Source: Salinibacterium sp. SWN167 (GTDB lineage: Bacteria > Actinomycetota > Actinomycetes > Actinomycetales > Microbacteriaceae). From it: DNA of 64,000 nt. Positions 1-8,088 of this stretch are shown here, piece by piece (the stretch's first letter is position 1; every line of letters begins with the position of its first letter). Both the position numbers and the translations under genes were made by a program. The DNA is taken from the NCBI RefSeq assembly GCF_015864665.1, contig NZ_JADYWU010000001.1, forward strand, positions 992,001-1,056,000, given 5' to 3'. Under the pieces are notes generated by a model, which was given only the letters and a program-made list of their open reading frames with translations, ran no database searches and was not told the origin of the DNA.

Positions 1-350
1 TCGCGACCTTCCAGGGCGTGCGTAACGTGGACATCACCCTCATCAACGCGGCGAGAGTGCTCGGTGCCAAAGACTTCACGATCTTCACCCGCGTTGTCAT
101 TCCGGCATCCACCCCGTTCATTTTCGTCGGAATGCGCGTCGCGCTCGGTGCCTCGTGGGCGACCCTCGTGGCCTCGGAGCTGATCGCAGCCCCGACGGGT
201 CTTGGACGGATGATGCAGCAAGCCGCCCAATTCTTGCAAACCGACCGCATCGTCGTCGGCATCATCATGATCGGTGCGCTCGGCTTCATCATGGACCGTT
301 TGCTTCTTCTCGCCGAACGGCGACTTACTCGCTGGCAGGAGACTCGCTAA
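1..350 (+). CDS. ABC transporter permease, C-terminal part (SsuC/TauC-like)
   Basis: This is the 3' end of a gene cut by the left window edge. The readable 115 or so residues contain the EAA-type loop of binding-protein-dependent permeases (a run like [12 protein letters not shown]) followed by two hydrophobic segments and a short basic cytoplasmic tail ([10 protein letters not shown]). This layout fits the nitrate/sulfonate/taurine importer class. The stop codon TAA shares its last A with the ATG of the downstream ATPase gene, so the two are translationally coupled. The next genes encode the ATPase and the lipoprotein binding protein of the same importer. The family is clear from the context; the substrate is not. 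Confidence 0.9.
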   Translation, partial: ATFQGVRNVDITLINAARVLGAKDFTIFTRVVIPASTPFIFVGMRVALGASWATLVASELIAAPTGLGRMMQQAAQFLQTDRIVVGIIMIGALGFIMDRLLLLAERRLTRWQETR

Positions 351-1108
351 TGCCTCTCATCTCCATCAAAAACGTCACCAAGATCTACAACACGGAGCGT
401 GGCCGCACAGTCAGCCTCGACAATGTCAGCCTGGATGTCGAGCAGGGTGAGTTCATCACTCTCGTCGGGCCAAGTGGCTGCGGCAAGTCCACGATGCTCA
501 ACCTCGTCGGCGGCTTGCTCATGCCGACCTCGGGTCAAGTGCTCGTGAACGACGAACCCGTCAAGGGCCCCGGCCCCGACCGCGGCGTGATCTTCCAGCA
601 GTACGCACTGTTCCCGTGGCTTACCGCTCAAGAAAACGTTGAGTTCGGGCTTCGCCTGCAGAAGGTACCCAAGAAGGAGCGGGCCGAACGCGCCATGCAC
701 TACTTGAGCCTCGTCGGTCTCCAAGACTTTGCCAACGCGCTGCCCAAGGAGCTTTCGGGCGGCATGAAGCAGCGTGCGGCAATCGCACGGGCCTATGCCG
801 TGCATCCATCAGTACTGCTCATGGATGAGCCATTTGGTGCCCTCGACGCCCTCACCCGGGTACAGATGCAAGACGACCTGCTCGAGACCTGGGAAAAAGA
901 AAAGCGCACCGTCGTGTTCATCACCCACGACGTTGACGAGGCCGTGTACCTCGCCAGCCGCGTGGTTGTTATGAGCCCCCGCCCCGGTCGCATCAGCGAA
1001 ATTATCGACGTTCCCCTCGCGTATCCCCGCGGGGAGGAGATTCGGCTCTCTCCCGAGTTTGCCGAGATCCGCGCCAGAGTCTGGCGCGGAGTGCACCACC
1101 ACGAATGA
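350..1108 (+). CDS. ABC transporter ATP-binding protein (SsuB/TauB-like)
   Basis: A 252-residue nucleotide-binding subunit that would power import of the compound captured by the lipoprotein encoded next door. Visible motifs: Walker A GPSGCGKST near residue 42, Q-loop in VIFQQYALFPW, signature LSGGMKQR, Walker B VLLMDEPFGALD and switch histidine in VFITHD. The combination ALFPWLTAQENV and FGALDALTR is typical of nitrate/sulfonate/taurine-class ATPases. The ATG at 350 was chosen because it overlaps the permease stop (TAATG) and starts directly with a normal N-terminus; an in-frame start further upstream would add about 65 residues encoded inside the permease gene in another frame. Confidence 0.95.
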   Translation: MPLISIKNVTKIYNTERGRTVSLDNVSLDVEQGEFITLVGPSGCGKSTMLNLVGGLLMPTSGQVLVNDEPVKGPGPDRGVIFQQYALFPWLTAQENVEFGLRLQKVPKKERAERAMHYLSLVGLQDFANALPKELSGGMKQRAAIARAYAVHPSVLLMDEPFGALDALTRVQMQDDLLETWEKEKRTVVFITHDVDEAVYLASRVVVMSPRPGRISEIIDVPLAYPRGEEIRLSPEFAEIRARVWRGVHHHE

Positions 1109-1146
1109 CTCCACCAATCATCTCCAATCACAGGCAAGGACGCCCC

Positions 1147-2166
1147 ATGAAGAAGAAAATGCTCGGCGCGGCAGCAGTCGCCGCAACATTTGCTCTCGCA
1201 TTGACCGGTTGCACGACAGATGCCGGTAGCAACGAGAGCGGCGAAGAACTCGTCGCCATCAACGTCGGCTACATCGACACCAGCATCAACGGTGTCGGCA
1301 TTATTGCCGTCGCTAATGACCAGGACCTCTGGACCAAGGCTGGACTCGACGTCAACCTCGTTCCCTTCACCAATGGTCCAACCCAGATTCAGGCCATGGC
1401 CAGTGGATCGCTTGACGTTGGTTACATCGGTGGCGGCGCCATGTGGATGCCCGCCTCAGGCCAGGGCACCGTTATCACGCCCAACGAGAGCACCTTTGGT
1501 GACTTCCTCATCGCTTCGCCCGAGTCGGGTGCAACCGAGATGGCTGACCTCAAGGGACTCAAAATTGGTGTTCCGGATGGCGGATCGGGCGAAATGATTC
1601 TCGCGCTTGCCCTCGAAGAAGCTGGCCTCACCGAAGCTGACATCGAGCGCATCCCGCTGGACCCGCCGAGCGTCGTTTCGGCATTCGTTGCTGGCCAGAT
1701 CGATGTCGCAGCAATCTTCTCGCCCTTGAGCGACCAGATCTTCGAGTCGGTTCCTGACGCTCAGGTCATTGCTAACAACGTCGACTTCCCCGAAACCGAG
1801 TTCCTCGGAGCCTGGGTTGCCTCGAACGATGCGATTGCCGACAAGAGTGAAGCGCTTACCCGCTTCCTCGAGGTATTCATCGAAGCGAACGACTACCGCA
1901 TTTCGGACACCGAAGACACTGTCGCTCTGTCTGCTGCTCTCTCGGGTGCTCCCGCTGAACAGCTTCAGAGCCAGGCCGACGGCCTCGAATGGTGGACGTC
2001 TGACCAGATCTTGGCTGACAACGCCGACGGATCAACGTACGAGCGTTTCGGTTCCTTTACGCAGCTGTTCCTTGACGTCGGTCGCCTGACGGCGGACGAA
2101 GCTGCAGCACCAGAGGACTTCATCAACGTCGACCTCTTCGCCGCAGCCAAAGACAACCTCAAGTGA
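1147..2166 (+). CDS. ABC transporter substrate-binding lipoprotein, NMT1/SsuA-like
   Basis: A 339-residue periplasm-equivalent (outer membrane face of the cytoplasmic membrane) binding protein. The N-terminus is a lipoprotein signal: MKKKM, a hydrophobic run and the lipobox LTGC near residue 20, followed by a Ser/Glu-rich linker. The body has the pattern of NMT1/THI5-like and SsuA/TauA proteins: an opening beta strand with NVGYIDTS, LDVGYIGGGA, and DLKGLKIGVPDGGSGEMIL. The ATG at 1147 is preferred over one 14 codons upstream because it begins the signal peptide exactly and follows an AGGAC ribosome site. It overlaps the next gene by GTGA. The substrate is unknown; the sulfatase downstream suggests a sulfonate or sulfate ester. 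Confidence 0.92.
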   Translation: MKKKMLGAAAVAATFALALTGCTTDAGSNESGEELVAINVGYIDTSINGVGIIAVANDQDLWTKAGLDVNLVPFTNGPTQIQAMASGSLDVGYIGGGAMWMPASGQGTVITPNESTFGDFLIASPESGATEMADLKGLKIGVPDGGSGEMILALALEEAGLTEADIERIPLDPPSVVSAFVAGQIDVAAIFSPLSDQIFESVPDAQVIANNVDFPETEFLGAWVASNDAIADKSEALTRFLEVFIEANDYRISDTEDTVALSAALSGAPAEQLQSQADGLEWWTSDQILADNADGSTYERFGSFTQLFLDVGRLTADEAAAPEDFINVDLFAAAKDNLK

Positions 2167-3227
2167 CCGGTCGGCTAGGGACCGGTGCTCCGGTCCGCTT
2201 AGGGATCGTGGGCGCCGGCTTCGTAGCCGACTTCTACCTTCGAGCACTCGGCAGCATCCGCGGGCATGACGTAACAGTTGTTGCGGCACGCTCGGCGGAG
2301 TCGGGGTCAGCATTCGCGGAACGCTTTGGCATTCCGGTTGTTGTCTCCACTGTCGCTGAACTCGTGGAGCGCGACGATGTCGACGTCGTCATCGTCGCGC
2401 TCCCTCAAGACCAACACGTTGCGGTCGTTGCCGCTGCGGCGGCGGCAGGCAAGGGCATCATTTGCACCAAGCCGCTCGGCCGTAATTCAGCAGAAGCCGC
2501 CGAATGCCTGCGCCTCGTTCGCGAAGCCGGCGTCTGGCATGCCTACGCCGAAACCGAAGTGTTCGCTCCGGGCCTCGTGAAAGCGAAGGAACTCGTGGAT
2601 GCTGGCGCCGTTGGCCGAGTGACCTCGGTTCGAGCGCGGGAATCTCACGGGCATCCCCACAAGCACGCTCGCGATGTTTCGCGATCGGGCGGCGGACCAC
2701 TGCGCGCTCTCGGCTGCCACTGTGTAGCCATCGGGCGCTGGTTCATCGGCTACGACACCGCTCCCAAGGAAGTCTTTGCGTGGGGTGCACGGCTCTCGCG
2801 CGACGACGTCGACACCGAAGACACCGCTGTGGCGCTCATTCGCTTTGAGGATGACCGTATGGCTCAGGTCGAGGTGAGCTGGGGCCACATCGCCGGACTG
2901 GATGTGCGCAACGAGATTCACGGCACCGCCGGCTGGATCGGCACCGATGAAACCGGCGAGACGGGCATCCGTGCCTTCGCGGGAAACCCCGCCGACTATG
3001 TCGTCGAAAAAGCCGGAGCAGCCACCGGCTGGATCACCCCCGTGCCCGACGAGCCCTGGGTGTACGGCTACCACGCAGAACTCACCCACTTTGTGGAGTG
3101 CTATCGCACCGGCGTCGAGCCGCGCCAAACCTTTGTTGATGGCTACATCGACAACGCAATCATTGATGCCGCCTATCGCTCCATGGAGGTCGGAACTTGG
3201 GTTCCGATCGACATGTCCGCGATCTAA
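2163..3227 (+). CDS. Gfo/Idh/MocA-family oxidoreductase
   Basis: A 354-residue NAD(P)-dependent oxidoreductase of the family that acts on sugars, inositols and related polyols. The Rossmann motif GIVGAGFVADFY lies near residue 15. The KP dipeptide after strand 5 is present as CTKPLGRN, where most members have EKP, so a threonine replaces the usual glutamate. The C-terminal half carries the alpha/beta domain typical of the family. It starts with GTG at 2163, overlapping the binding-protein stop by 4 nt (GTGA), so it belongs to the transporter operon. A role in modifying the imported or desulfated compound is inferred from its place between importer and sulfatase. Confidence 0.88.
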   Translation: MTGRLGTGAPVRLGIVGAGFVADFYLRALGSIRGHDVTVVAARSAESGSAFAERFGIPVVVSTVAELVERDDVDVVIVALPQDQHVAVVAAAAAAGKGIICTKPLGRNSAEAAECLRLVREAGVWHAYAETEVFAPGLVKAKELVDAGAVGRVTSVRARESHGHPHKHARDVSRSGGGPLRALGCHCVAIGRWFIGYDTAPKEVFAWGARLSRDDVDTEDTAVALIRFEDDRMAQVEVSWGHIAGLDVRNEIHGTAGWIGTDETGETGIRAFAGNPADYVVEKAGAATGWITPVPDEPWVYGYHAELTHFVECYRTGVEPRQTFVDGYIDNAIIDAAYRSMEVGTWVPIDMSAI

Positions 3228-3257
3228 CGCAGCACGCTGAACGACGAAAGAACACTA

Positions 3258-4688
3258 ATGACTGAGAAAGCCACGCGCCGCCCCAACATCGTGATGATCC
3301 TCACCGATGATCACGCTTCGCACGCCATTGGTGCGTATGGGTCGGTCGTGAACCAGACACCCCGCATCGACGAGATCGCGCAGTTGGGATGGAAGCTCGA
3401 CAACTGTTTCGCAACCAACTCGCTGTGTTCGCCGAGCCGGGCATCCATTCTCACGGGGACATATAGCCACATCAACGGTGTCAGCACGCTCGTGACTCCG
3501 ATCGATGCGAGCCAGCCGACCTTCGTCTCTCAGCTGAAAGACGCGGGCTACCGCACAGCCATAGTCGGCAAGTGGCATATGGGCGATGGCGGAGAAGCTG
3601 ACCCCCAGAACTTCGACTACTGGGATGTGCTCATTGAGCAGGGCGAATACTTCGACCCGAAATTCTTGAACCCGGATGGGCTGCGCACCGTTCCCGGCTA
3701 CGCCACCGACGTGATTACCGACCTCTCGCTCAAATGGGTCGACGAGCTCGAGGGCGACGACCCCTGGTGCGTTCTGATTTACCACAAGGCACCGCACCGC
3801 CCGTGGGAGCCTGACGAGAAGCACGCCGGAATGTACTCCGACCCGATCCCGGTGCCTGCCACCTTCACCGACGACTACGAAACGCGCACGTCATCCGCTC
3901 GTCGGGCCGCGATGCGCATTGCCGAGAACCTCAATGAAGCCGACCTCAAGCAGACACCACCCGAGGGGCTCAGCTACGACGAGCTCGCCCTGTGGAAGTA
4001 CCAGCGCTTCATGGAGGACTACCTTGCGTGCGTCGCTTCGGTCGACGACAACGTTGGGCGGGTGACCGACTGGCTCAAAGCGCGCGGCGACTTCGACGAC
4101 ACCCTGCTCATGTACAGCTCGGATCAAGGCTTCTTCTTGGGTGACCACGGTTGGTTCGACAAGCGCTTCATGTACGAAGAATCGCTGCGGATGCCGTTCG
4201 TGCTCAGCTATCCAGCTCAGCTGGCGGCGGGCAAGTCGTACGAGGGCATCGTGACCAATGTTGACCTTGCGCAGACGATTCTCGACGCCGCCGGCGTAGA
4301 GCACCACCCGCGCATGCAGGGTCGTAGCCTCTGGCCCGACCTCATTGAAACTCCGGATGTCGAACCCGCCGAGGGCATGTACTACCGCTACTGGGAGAAC
4401 GACGATGTCTTCCATCGCGCGCCCGCCCACTACGGCTACCGCACCGACCGCTACAAGCTGATCTTCTTCTACAACGACGGATTGGGTGTGCCAGGAACCG
4501 GGCCATTCTCTTACCCTTCCGAGTGGGAAATGTACGACCTCGAAACCGACCCCGACGAGCTCAACAACGTTTACGGAACGGCTGAATACGCCGAGGTCGA
4601 AGCAGATATGAAGGTCAAAATGTGGAAGGCGCAGGCCTCGTTCAAAGACGAGCCGCACCCCAGCCAGCCGAAGCCGGTCGGTATCTAA
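3258..4688 (+). CDS. Sulfatase (arylsulfatase A family)
   Basis: A 476-residue sulfate-ester hydrolase. The catalytic cysteine motif CSPSRASILTG is at residues 57-67; C57 would be converted to formylglycine in this C-x-P-x-R type. The Asp pair near residue 17 (LTDDHA) and the later SDQGFFLGDHGW block supply the calcium ligands, and GKWHMG is the usual lysine/histidine segment. There is no signal peptide, so it should act in the cytoplasm on an imported ester. It is the last gene of the operon, 30 nt after the oxidoreductase. No formylglycine-generating enzyme gene is in this window, so activation must come from elsewhere. The substrate class (aryl, choline or sugar sulfate) cannot be told from motifs. 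Confidence 0.93.
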   Translation: MTEKATRRPNIVMILTDDHASHAIGAYGSVVNQTPRIDEIAQLGWKLDNCFATNSLCSPSRASILTGTYSHINGVSTLVTPIDASQPTFVSQLKDAGYRTAIVGKWHMGDGGEADPQNFDYWDVLIEQGEYFDPKFLNPDGLRTVPGYATDVITDLSLKWVDELEGDDPWCVLIYHKAPHRPWEPDEKHAGMYSDPIPVPATFTDDYETRTSSARRAAMRIAENLNEADLKQTPPEGLSYDELALWKYQRFMEDYLACVASVDDNVGRVTDWLKARGDFDDTLLMYSSDQGFFLGDHGWFDKRFMYEESLRMPFVLSYPAQLAAGKSYEGIVTNVDLAQTILDAAGVEHHPRMQGRSLWPDLIETPDVEPAEGMYYRYWENDDVFHRAPAHYGYRTDRYKLIFFYNDGLGVPGTGPFSYPSEWEMYDLETDPDELNNVYGTAEYAEVEADMKVKMWKAQASFKDEPHPSQPKPVGI

Positions 4689-4709
4689 AGAATTCTTTGA
4701 AAGTTTTTT

Positions 4710-4740
4710 CAGGGCACGTGTCGATTAGGCACGTGCCCTG
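4710..4740. terminator. Perfect 11-bp hairpin after the sulfatase gene
   Basis: The arms at 4710-4720 and 4730-4740 are perfect reverse complements (CAGGGCACGTG core) with a 9-nt loop. It lies 22 nt after the sulfatase stop, preceded by a six-T run but not followed by one. It could end the transporter-sulfatase transcript without a U-tract. It also overlaps the candidate ECF42 promoter described next, so it may instead be a protein-binding palindrome. Confidence 0.5.
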
Positions 4741-4744
4741 CGTC
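4719..4744 (+). promoter_or_regulatory. Candidate ECF42-type promoter
   Basis: TGTCGA at 4719-4724 is followed after exactly 16 nt by CGTC at 4741-4744. From memory of published work on ECF42 sigma factors in Streptomyces, their target promoters carry TGTCGA at -35 and CGTC or CGAC-like bases at -10. The site is 43 nt upstream of the DUF1761 start and heads the cluster that ends with an ECF42-type sigma gene, which fits autoregulation. The match is short and not tested. Confidence 0.5.
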
Positions 4745-4786
4745 ATGTCAGTGAAGGGCAGGAAATTCCGGCCCCGAAAGGACAAG

Positions 4787-5209
4787 ATGATGCTGAATCT
4801 GCTGGCGATCGCAATCGCCACCGTCGCGGGGATGCTCGTCGGGTGGGCCTGGTTTTCACCGGCGCTGCTCGGTAAGCCGTGGGCGGCGCGAGCCGGGATA
4901 GAGCTGGCGGCGAAGACTCCCGGGTGGGCTTATCTGTTGGCGCTTGTGGCCACGGCTATAACGGCAACAGTGCTGGCGCTTGCGGCAGCGATCGCGCACG
5001 ACCAGCTTGGTGGCTCGTTTCTGACCGTGACGCTGGCGGTGGCATCCATTGGTTGGCTCGGTTTTACCGCGTCGCGTAACGCCGTCGAGTATCTTTTTGA
5101 GAAGAAGTCCCCGACGCTGTTTGCGATCGATATGGGTCATCAGCTCGCAGTTCTCATCGTCATGTCCGTTGTTATTGGCCTCTTCGGCCACACGTCACAG
5201 ATCGGTTAG
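4787..5209 (+). CDS. DUF1761 family membrane protein
   Basis: A 140-residue protein with four predicted membrane segments: residues about 2-25, 45-68, 75-95 and 115-135. The GWAWFSPALLGKPW segment after the first helix is typical of DUF1761 proteins, whose function is unknown. Two adjacent ATG codons (4787 and 4790) follow the site GAAAGGAC; either could serve. The stop is 10 nt before the DGPF/YciI gene, so it looks co-transcribed with that gene and the sigma factor, which would place it in an ECF42 regulon. Confidence 0.8.
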   Translation: MMLNLLAIAIATVAGMLVGWAWFSPALLGKPWAARAGIELAAKTPGWAYLLALVATAITATVLALAAAIAHDQLGGSFLTVTLAVASIGWLGFTASRNAVEYLFEKKSPTLFAIDMGHQLAVLIVMSVVIGLFGHTSQIG

Positions 5210-5218
5210 GGAAAAACC

Positions 5219-5566
5219 ATGCAGTACATGATCCTGATTCACTCAGAGCCCATGGACGGACCGAACCCGGGAGAGCCCGGCTTCGACGAGATGATGGCGC
5301 CGTGGATGGCCTACAACCAGAAGCTCATCGATGGCGGCCACTATGTCGCCGCAGATCAGTTGCTGGGCGTCGAGACGGCGACCACGATTCGTCGCGCTTA
5401 CGGTGCCGGCGACACGATCATCGACGGTCCTTTCGCTGAAACCAAAGAACACTTTGGCGGCTACTACATTGTGGAAGCCAAAGATCTGAATGAGGCGCTT
5501 GCGCTTGCTGCCGAGGTTCCGATTCCGGCTGGCTCGCTCGAGGTTCGCCCGGTGGTGCCCTCGTAG
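5219..5566 (+). CDS. YciI-like DGPF-domain protein
   Basis: A 115-residue soluble protein of the YCII superfamily. The DGPF signature is visible in IIDGPFAETKEHFGGYYIVE around residues 66-85, together with the opening strand MQYMILIHSE. It has the length and motif of the DGPF proteins that accompany ECF42 sigma factors. It lies 10 nt after the DUF1761 gene, and the sigma-factor start follows its stop by one base, so the three genes form a tight operon. The biochemical role of DGPF proteins is not established; a ferredoxin-like fold that binds small ligands is the usual inference. Confidence 0.9.
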   Translation: MQYMILIHSEPMDGPNPGEPGFDEMMAPWMAYNQKLIDGGHYVAADQLLGVETATTIRRAYGAGDTIIDGPFAETKEHFGGYYIVEAKDLNEALALAAEVPIPAGSLEVRPVVPS

Positions 5567-5567
5567 C

Positions 5568-6827
5568 GTGCCTGATAACTCAGAGGCGGTCACCCGCCTA
5601 GCGCGTGAGGAGAGTGGGCACGTGCTCGCTCTTCTCACGCACCGCTTCGGGCTCGATGTTGCTGATGAGGCAGTGCAGGACGCGCTTGTCGAGGCTCTGA
5701 ACTGGGCCGTAGTGCCTGACAGGCCCGCAGCCTGGCTCTACACGGTGGCGCGTAATCGCGCGGTCGACCGTGTGCGGCGCGACGCTGCCGCCGCGCGACG
5801 TCTCTCGCGCTCAGCCCCTGATCTTCTGTCTGTCGCCGAGCACAACAGTGGTGGCTATGGCCCCGATGGTAACGGCGAGGAGGTGCCCGAATTGATTGAC
5901 GACGCTCACTATTCGGGCGACGAACACCTGCGGTTGCTGCTGCTCTGTTGTCACCCGGCACTGAGTCGAGACACCCAAGTGGCGCTGACCCTCCGACTTG
6001 TCGGCGGCCTTACGACGGCGGAGATTGCCGCGGCATTCTTGCTGCCCGAGCAGACCCTTGCGCAACGGATCGTGCGGGCGAAGCGCAAGATCCGCGACGC
6101 GGGCATCCCGCTCGGCATCCCCGAAGACCTCACGTCGAGAGTCGATGCCCTGCTCACCGTGGTGTACCTCATTTTCAACGAGGGCTATCTCTCGCGGGGG
6201 AGTGCGGCAGGCACCCGCATCGACCTCGTGGAAGAGGCGATTCGTCTCACGATCATCGCGCGCGAACTGCTCCCCGGCAATCCCGAAGTGGAGGGCCTAT
6301 TGGCACTGGAGCTCTACGCTCGAGCCCGCCACGACACTCGCTTTCGCGGCGACGAACTTGTTCTTCTCGAGCACCAGGATCGTACTCGCTGGGATGGCGA
6401 GCTCATCGAGCAAGCGAACGGGCTCCTGCGTAGTGCGCTCGCAGGCCTGCAGCCGGGGCCGTTTCAAACCCAAGCAGTCATCGCGCGCCACCATGCCACC
6501 GCGCGCACCGCCGCTGACACTGACTGGCCGGCCATCGCATCCGCCTACGCCGTGCTGCTGGCGATGACGAGCGGATCGCCCGTAGTGGCACTCAATCGTG
6601 CCGTCGCGGTGTCGATGGCCGACGGCCCTGACGCGGGTCTGCGCTTGCTCGCCGAGATCACCGGCCTTGAGAACTATCACCTGTATTGGGCCACTCACGC
6701 CGAGTTGTTGTTGCGTGTGGGCGATGCGGATGCCGCGGCGAAAGCCTTCGCCAAAGCGCGCGAACTGGCCACGAATGCCGCCGAGCAGCAGCACCTCGAT
6801 CGGCGTATTGCGCAACTGCCCGGCTAG
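5568..6827 (+). CDS. ECF42-type RNA polymerase sigma factor with long C-terminal domain
   Basis: A 419-residue sigma factor. Region 2 spans about residues 10-75 (DEAVQDALVEALNW, PAAWLYTVARNRAVDRVRR) and region 4 about 125-175 (ALTLRLVGGLTTAEIAAAFLLPEQTLAQRIVRAKRKI). The remaining 240 residues form the helical, TPR-like extension that defines the ECF42 group, with the family segment YLIFNEGY after region 4. In this group the extension is needed for activity and replaces a separate anti-sigma factor. The GTG at 5568 starts immediately after the YciI stop and gives a normal N-terminus; the longer open frame upstream runs inside yciI. Neighbouring DGPF gene and the promoter-like site at 4719 support an autoregulated module. 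Confidence 0.92.
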   Translation: MPDNSEAVTRLAREESGHVLALLTHRFGLDVADEAVQDALVEALNWAVVPDRPAAWLYTVARNRAVDRVRRDAAAARRLSRSAPDLLSVAEHNSGGYGPDGNGEEVPELIDDAHYSGDEHLRLLLLCCHPALSRDTQVALTLRLVGGLTTAEIAAAFLLPEQTLAQRIVRAKRKIRDAGIPLGIPEDLTSRVDALLTVVYLIFNEGYLSRGSAAGTRIDLVEEAIRLTIIARELLPGNPEVEGLLALELYARARHDTRFRGDELVLLEHQDRTRWDGELIEQANGLLRSALAGLQPGPFQTQAVIARHHATARTAADTDWPAIASAYAVLLAMTSGSPVVALNRAVAVSMADGPDAGLRLLAEITGLENYHLYWATHAELLLRVGDADAAAKAFAKARELATNAAEQQHLDRRIAQLPG

Positions 6828-6864
6828 CTCCAGCGGAGTTCCGCTTGCTCGGCAGTGAGGGCAG

Positions 6865-7494
6865 CTAGGGCCGTTTGGCCGCGGGCGTCGGCTGCGCGTA
6901 GTGATGTTCGCCGTTCGCACCCTTCTCCACGACGTCCCGGATGCGGGCTGCGCGCACCGCCGGAGTCTTGATGCCGGTGAGGCGCGCATAGATCTGAAAG
7001 CGCACGCTCTTGGTCAGGCTGGCGTGAAACTCTGCCGAGGCCGGGTTTGCGTCGAGGGCGGCCTGCAAGTCTGGGGGAGTCGTCATATTCTTCTGGCTGT
7101 AGGCCGCATCCCAACGGCCGTCGGCTTTAGCTCGTTTAACTTCGGCGAGGCCGCCGGGCCGCATCTGGCCCTCCTCGATGAGGCGAGCAACATGGTCGCG
7201 ATTTACTTGAGACCACGGGCTGTTCTTGCGGCGCGGGGTGAACGCTTGCAGCGTGTAGTCGTCGTCGAGGCGTGCCATCTGGCCGTCGATCCATCCGAAG
7301 CACAGAGCAACGTCGAGCGCTTCGCTCCAGGTGATGCCCGGTGCCTTCGACAGCTTTTTTCGGAGCTTGAGGCGCACGCCGTCGGGCGAGGGCTCGTTCT
7401 CGAGGTAGGTGGTCCACTCGGCGATGGTGACGTCGAGGATGGGTTTGTCGGCGAAACTGGCGATGTGATTACTGCCTTTCAGAGGGGTGACCAT
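6865..7494 (-). CDS. YdeI/OmpD-associated family protein
   Basis: A 209-residue cytoplasmic protein of the YdeI family (bacteriocin-protection or OmpD-associated by name only). The recognisable core is LSKAPGITWSEALDVALCFGWIDGQ near residues 45-70, then FTPRRKNSPWSQVNRDHVARL, and a C-terminal block with the KSVRFQIYARLTGIKTPAVRAARI helix pair. The ATG at 7494 is chosen because the sequence from there matches the usual family length; upstream in-frame sequence is low-quality and would overlap the nucleotidyltransferase gene in another frame. It converges on the sigma-factor gene. Molecular function is unknown. Confidence 0.82.
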   Translation of the reverse strand: MVTPLKGSNHIASFADKPILDVTIAEWTTYLENEPSPDGVRLKLRKKLSKAPGITWSEALDVALCFGWIDGQMARLDDDYTLQAFTPRRKNSPWSQVNRDHVARLIEEGQMRPGGLAEVKRAKADGRWDAAYSQKNMTTPPDLQAALDANPASAEFHASLTKSVRFQIYARLTGIKTPAVRAARIRDVVEKGANGEHHYAQPTPAAKRP

Positions 7495-7519
7495 ATGTGA
7501 ACCGGTCGTGATCTTGGGC

Positions 7520-8086
7520 TCAGTTGAGGCGGGGCTTCTCCGGCCGTGGAGGAGCGGGCGGTAGACCGACACTGAAAATCCGGTCGAGTAGCGCAATTGT
7601 GCGGTCGGGGAGCGCATCACCGGGGTAAAAGTTCTCGTAAAGCTCCTCAGCGGCCGCAACGGTCCCTATGCCGTTGAGGGAGAGCAGCTTTGCGATATCG
7701 TCGGGATCTCGGCCGGGCCGCGCCGCTGCGAGCTTCATTGCGAGGAGTGCATCCACCGGGGCGATGGCGACCGAAATGCTGTCGTCGTCGAACACCGGTT
7801 CCCAGTGGATTTCATGGCCAAGGTTCGGGATGAAGATCGCAGCGCTGTTGTTGAGCCAGTCGTGCGGCCATCCTCGTGCGGTTGCGATCTCAGCGACGAT
7901 CGGCAACAACGGCTCTATGGGGTGGATGCGTGCGTCGATGTCGGCGGTAGTATCTCGGTCGAAGTGAGCGAGTCTAAGCGCTGCTCCGCCAACGATTCGA
8001 ATGGAAAAGTGCGATAGCTGCCGCTCCTGAACCGCACGAACGAGGTCGCGCAGACCTTCGATGAGATCGTCGCGTTCTAGCTGCAT
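7520..8086 (-). CDS. Nucleotidyltransferase-fold protein (AbiEii/DUF6036-like), putative toxin
   Basis: A 188-residue protein with the minimal nucleotidyltransferase signature: IVGGAALRLA at residues 31-40 followed by the metal-binding pair in TTADID (D49 and D51). A later MKLAAARPGRDPDDIAKLL segment is typical of AbiEii-like and related proteins, where a lysine and an Asp pair close the active site. The start is 2 nt after the stop of the upstream HTH gene, so the two form an operon. Such HTH plus nucleotidyltransferase pairs are commonly toxin-antitoxin or abortive-infection modules; that role is inferred here. The enzyme motifs are intact. Confidence 0.8.
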   Translation of the reverse strand: MQLERDDLIEGLRDLVRAVQERQLSHFSIRIVGGAALRLAHFDRDTTADIDARIHPIEPLLPIVAEIATARGWPHDWLNNSAAIFIPNLGHEIHWEPVFDDDSISVAIAPVDALLAMKLAAARPGRDPDDIAKLLSLNGIGTVAAAEELYENFYPGDALPDRTIALLDRIFSVGLPPAPPRPEKPRLN

Positions 8087-8088
8087 CC

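Noticed and set aside
2487-4658. Long minus-strand open frames opposite the oxidoreductase and sulfatase genes
   Set aside because: They overlap genes with clear catalytic motifs and show no domain of their own.
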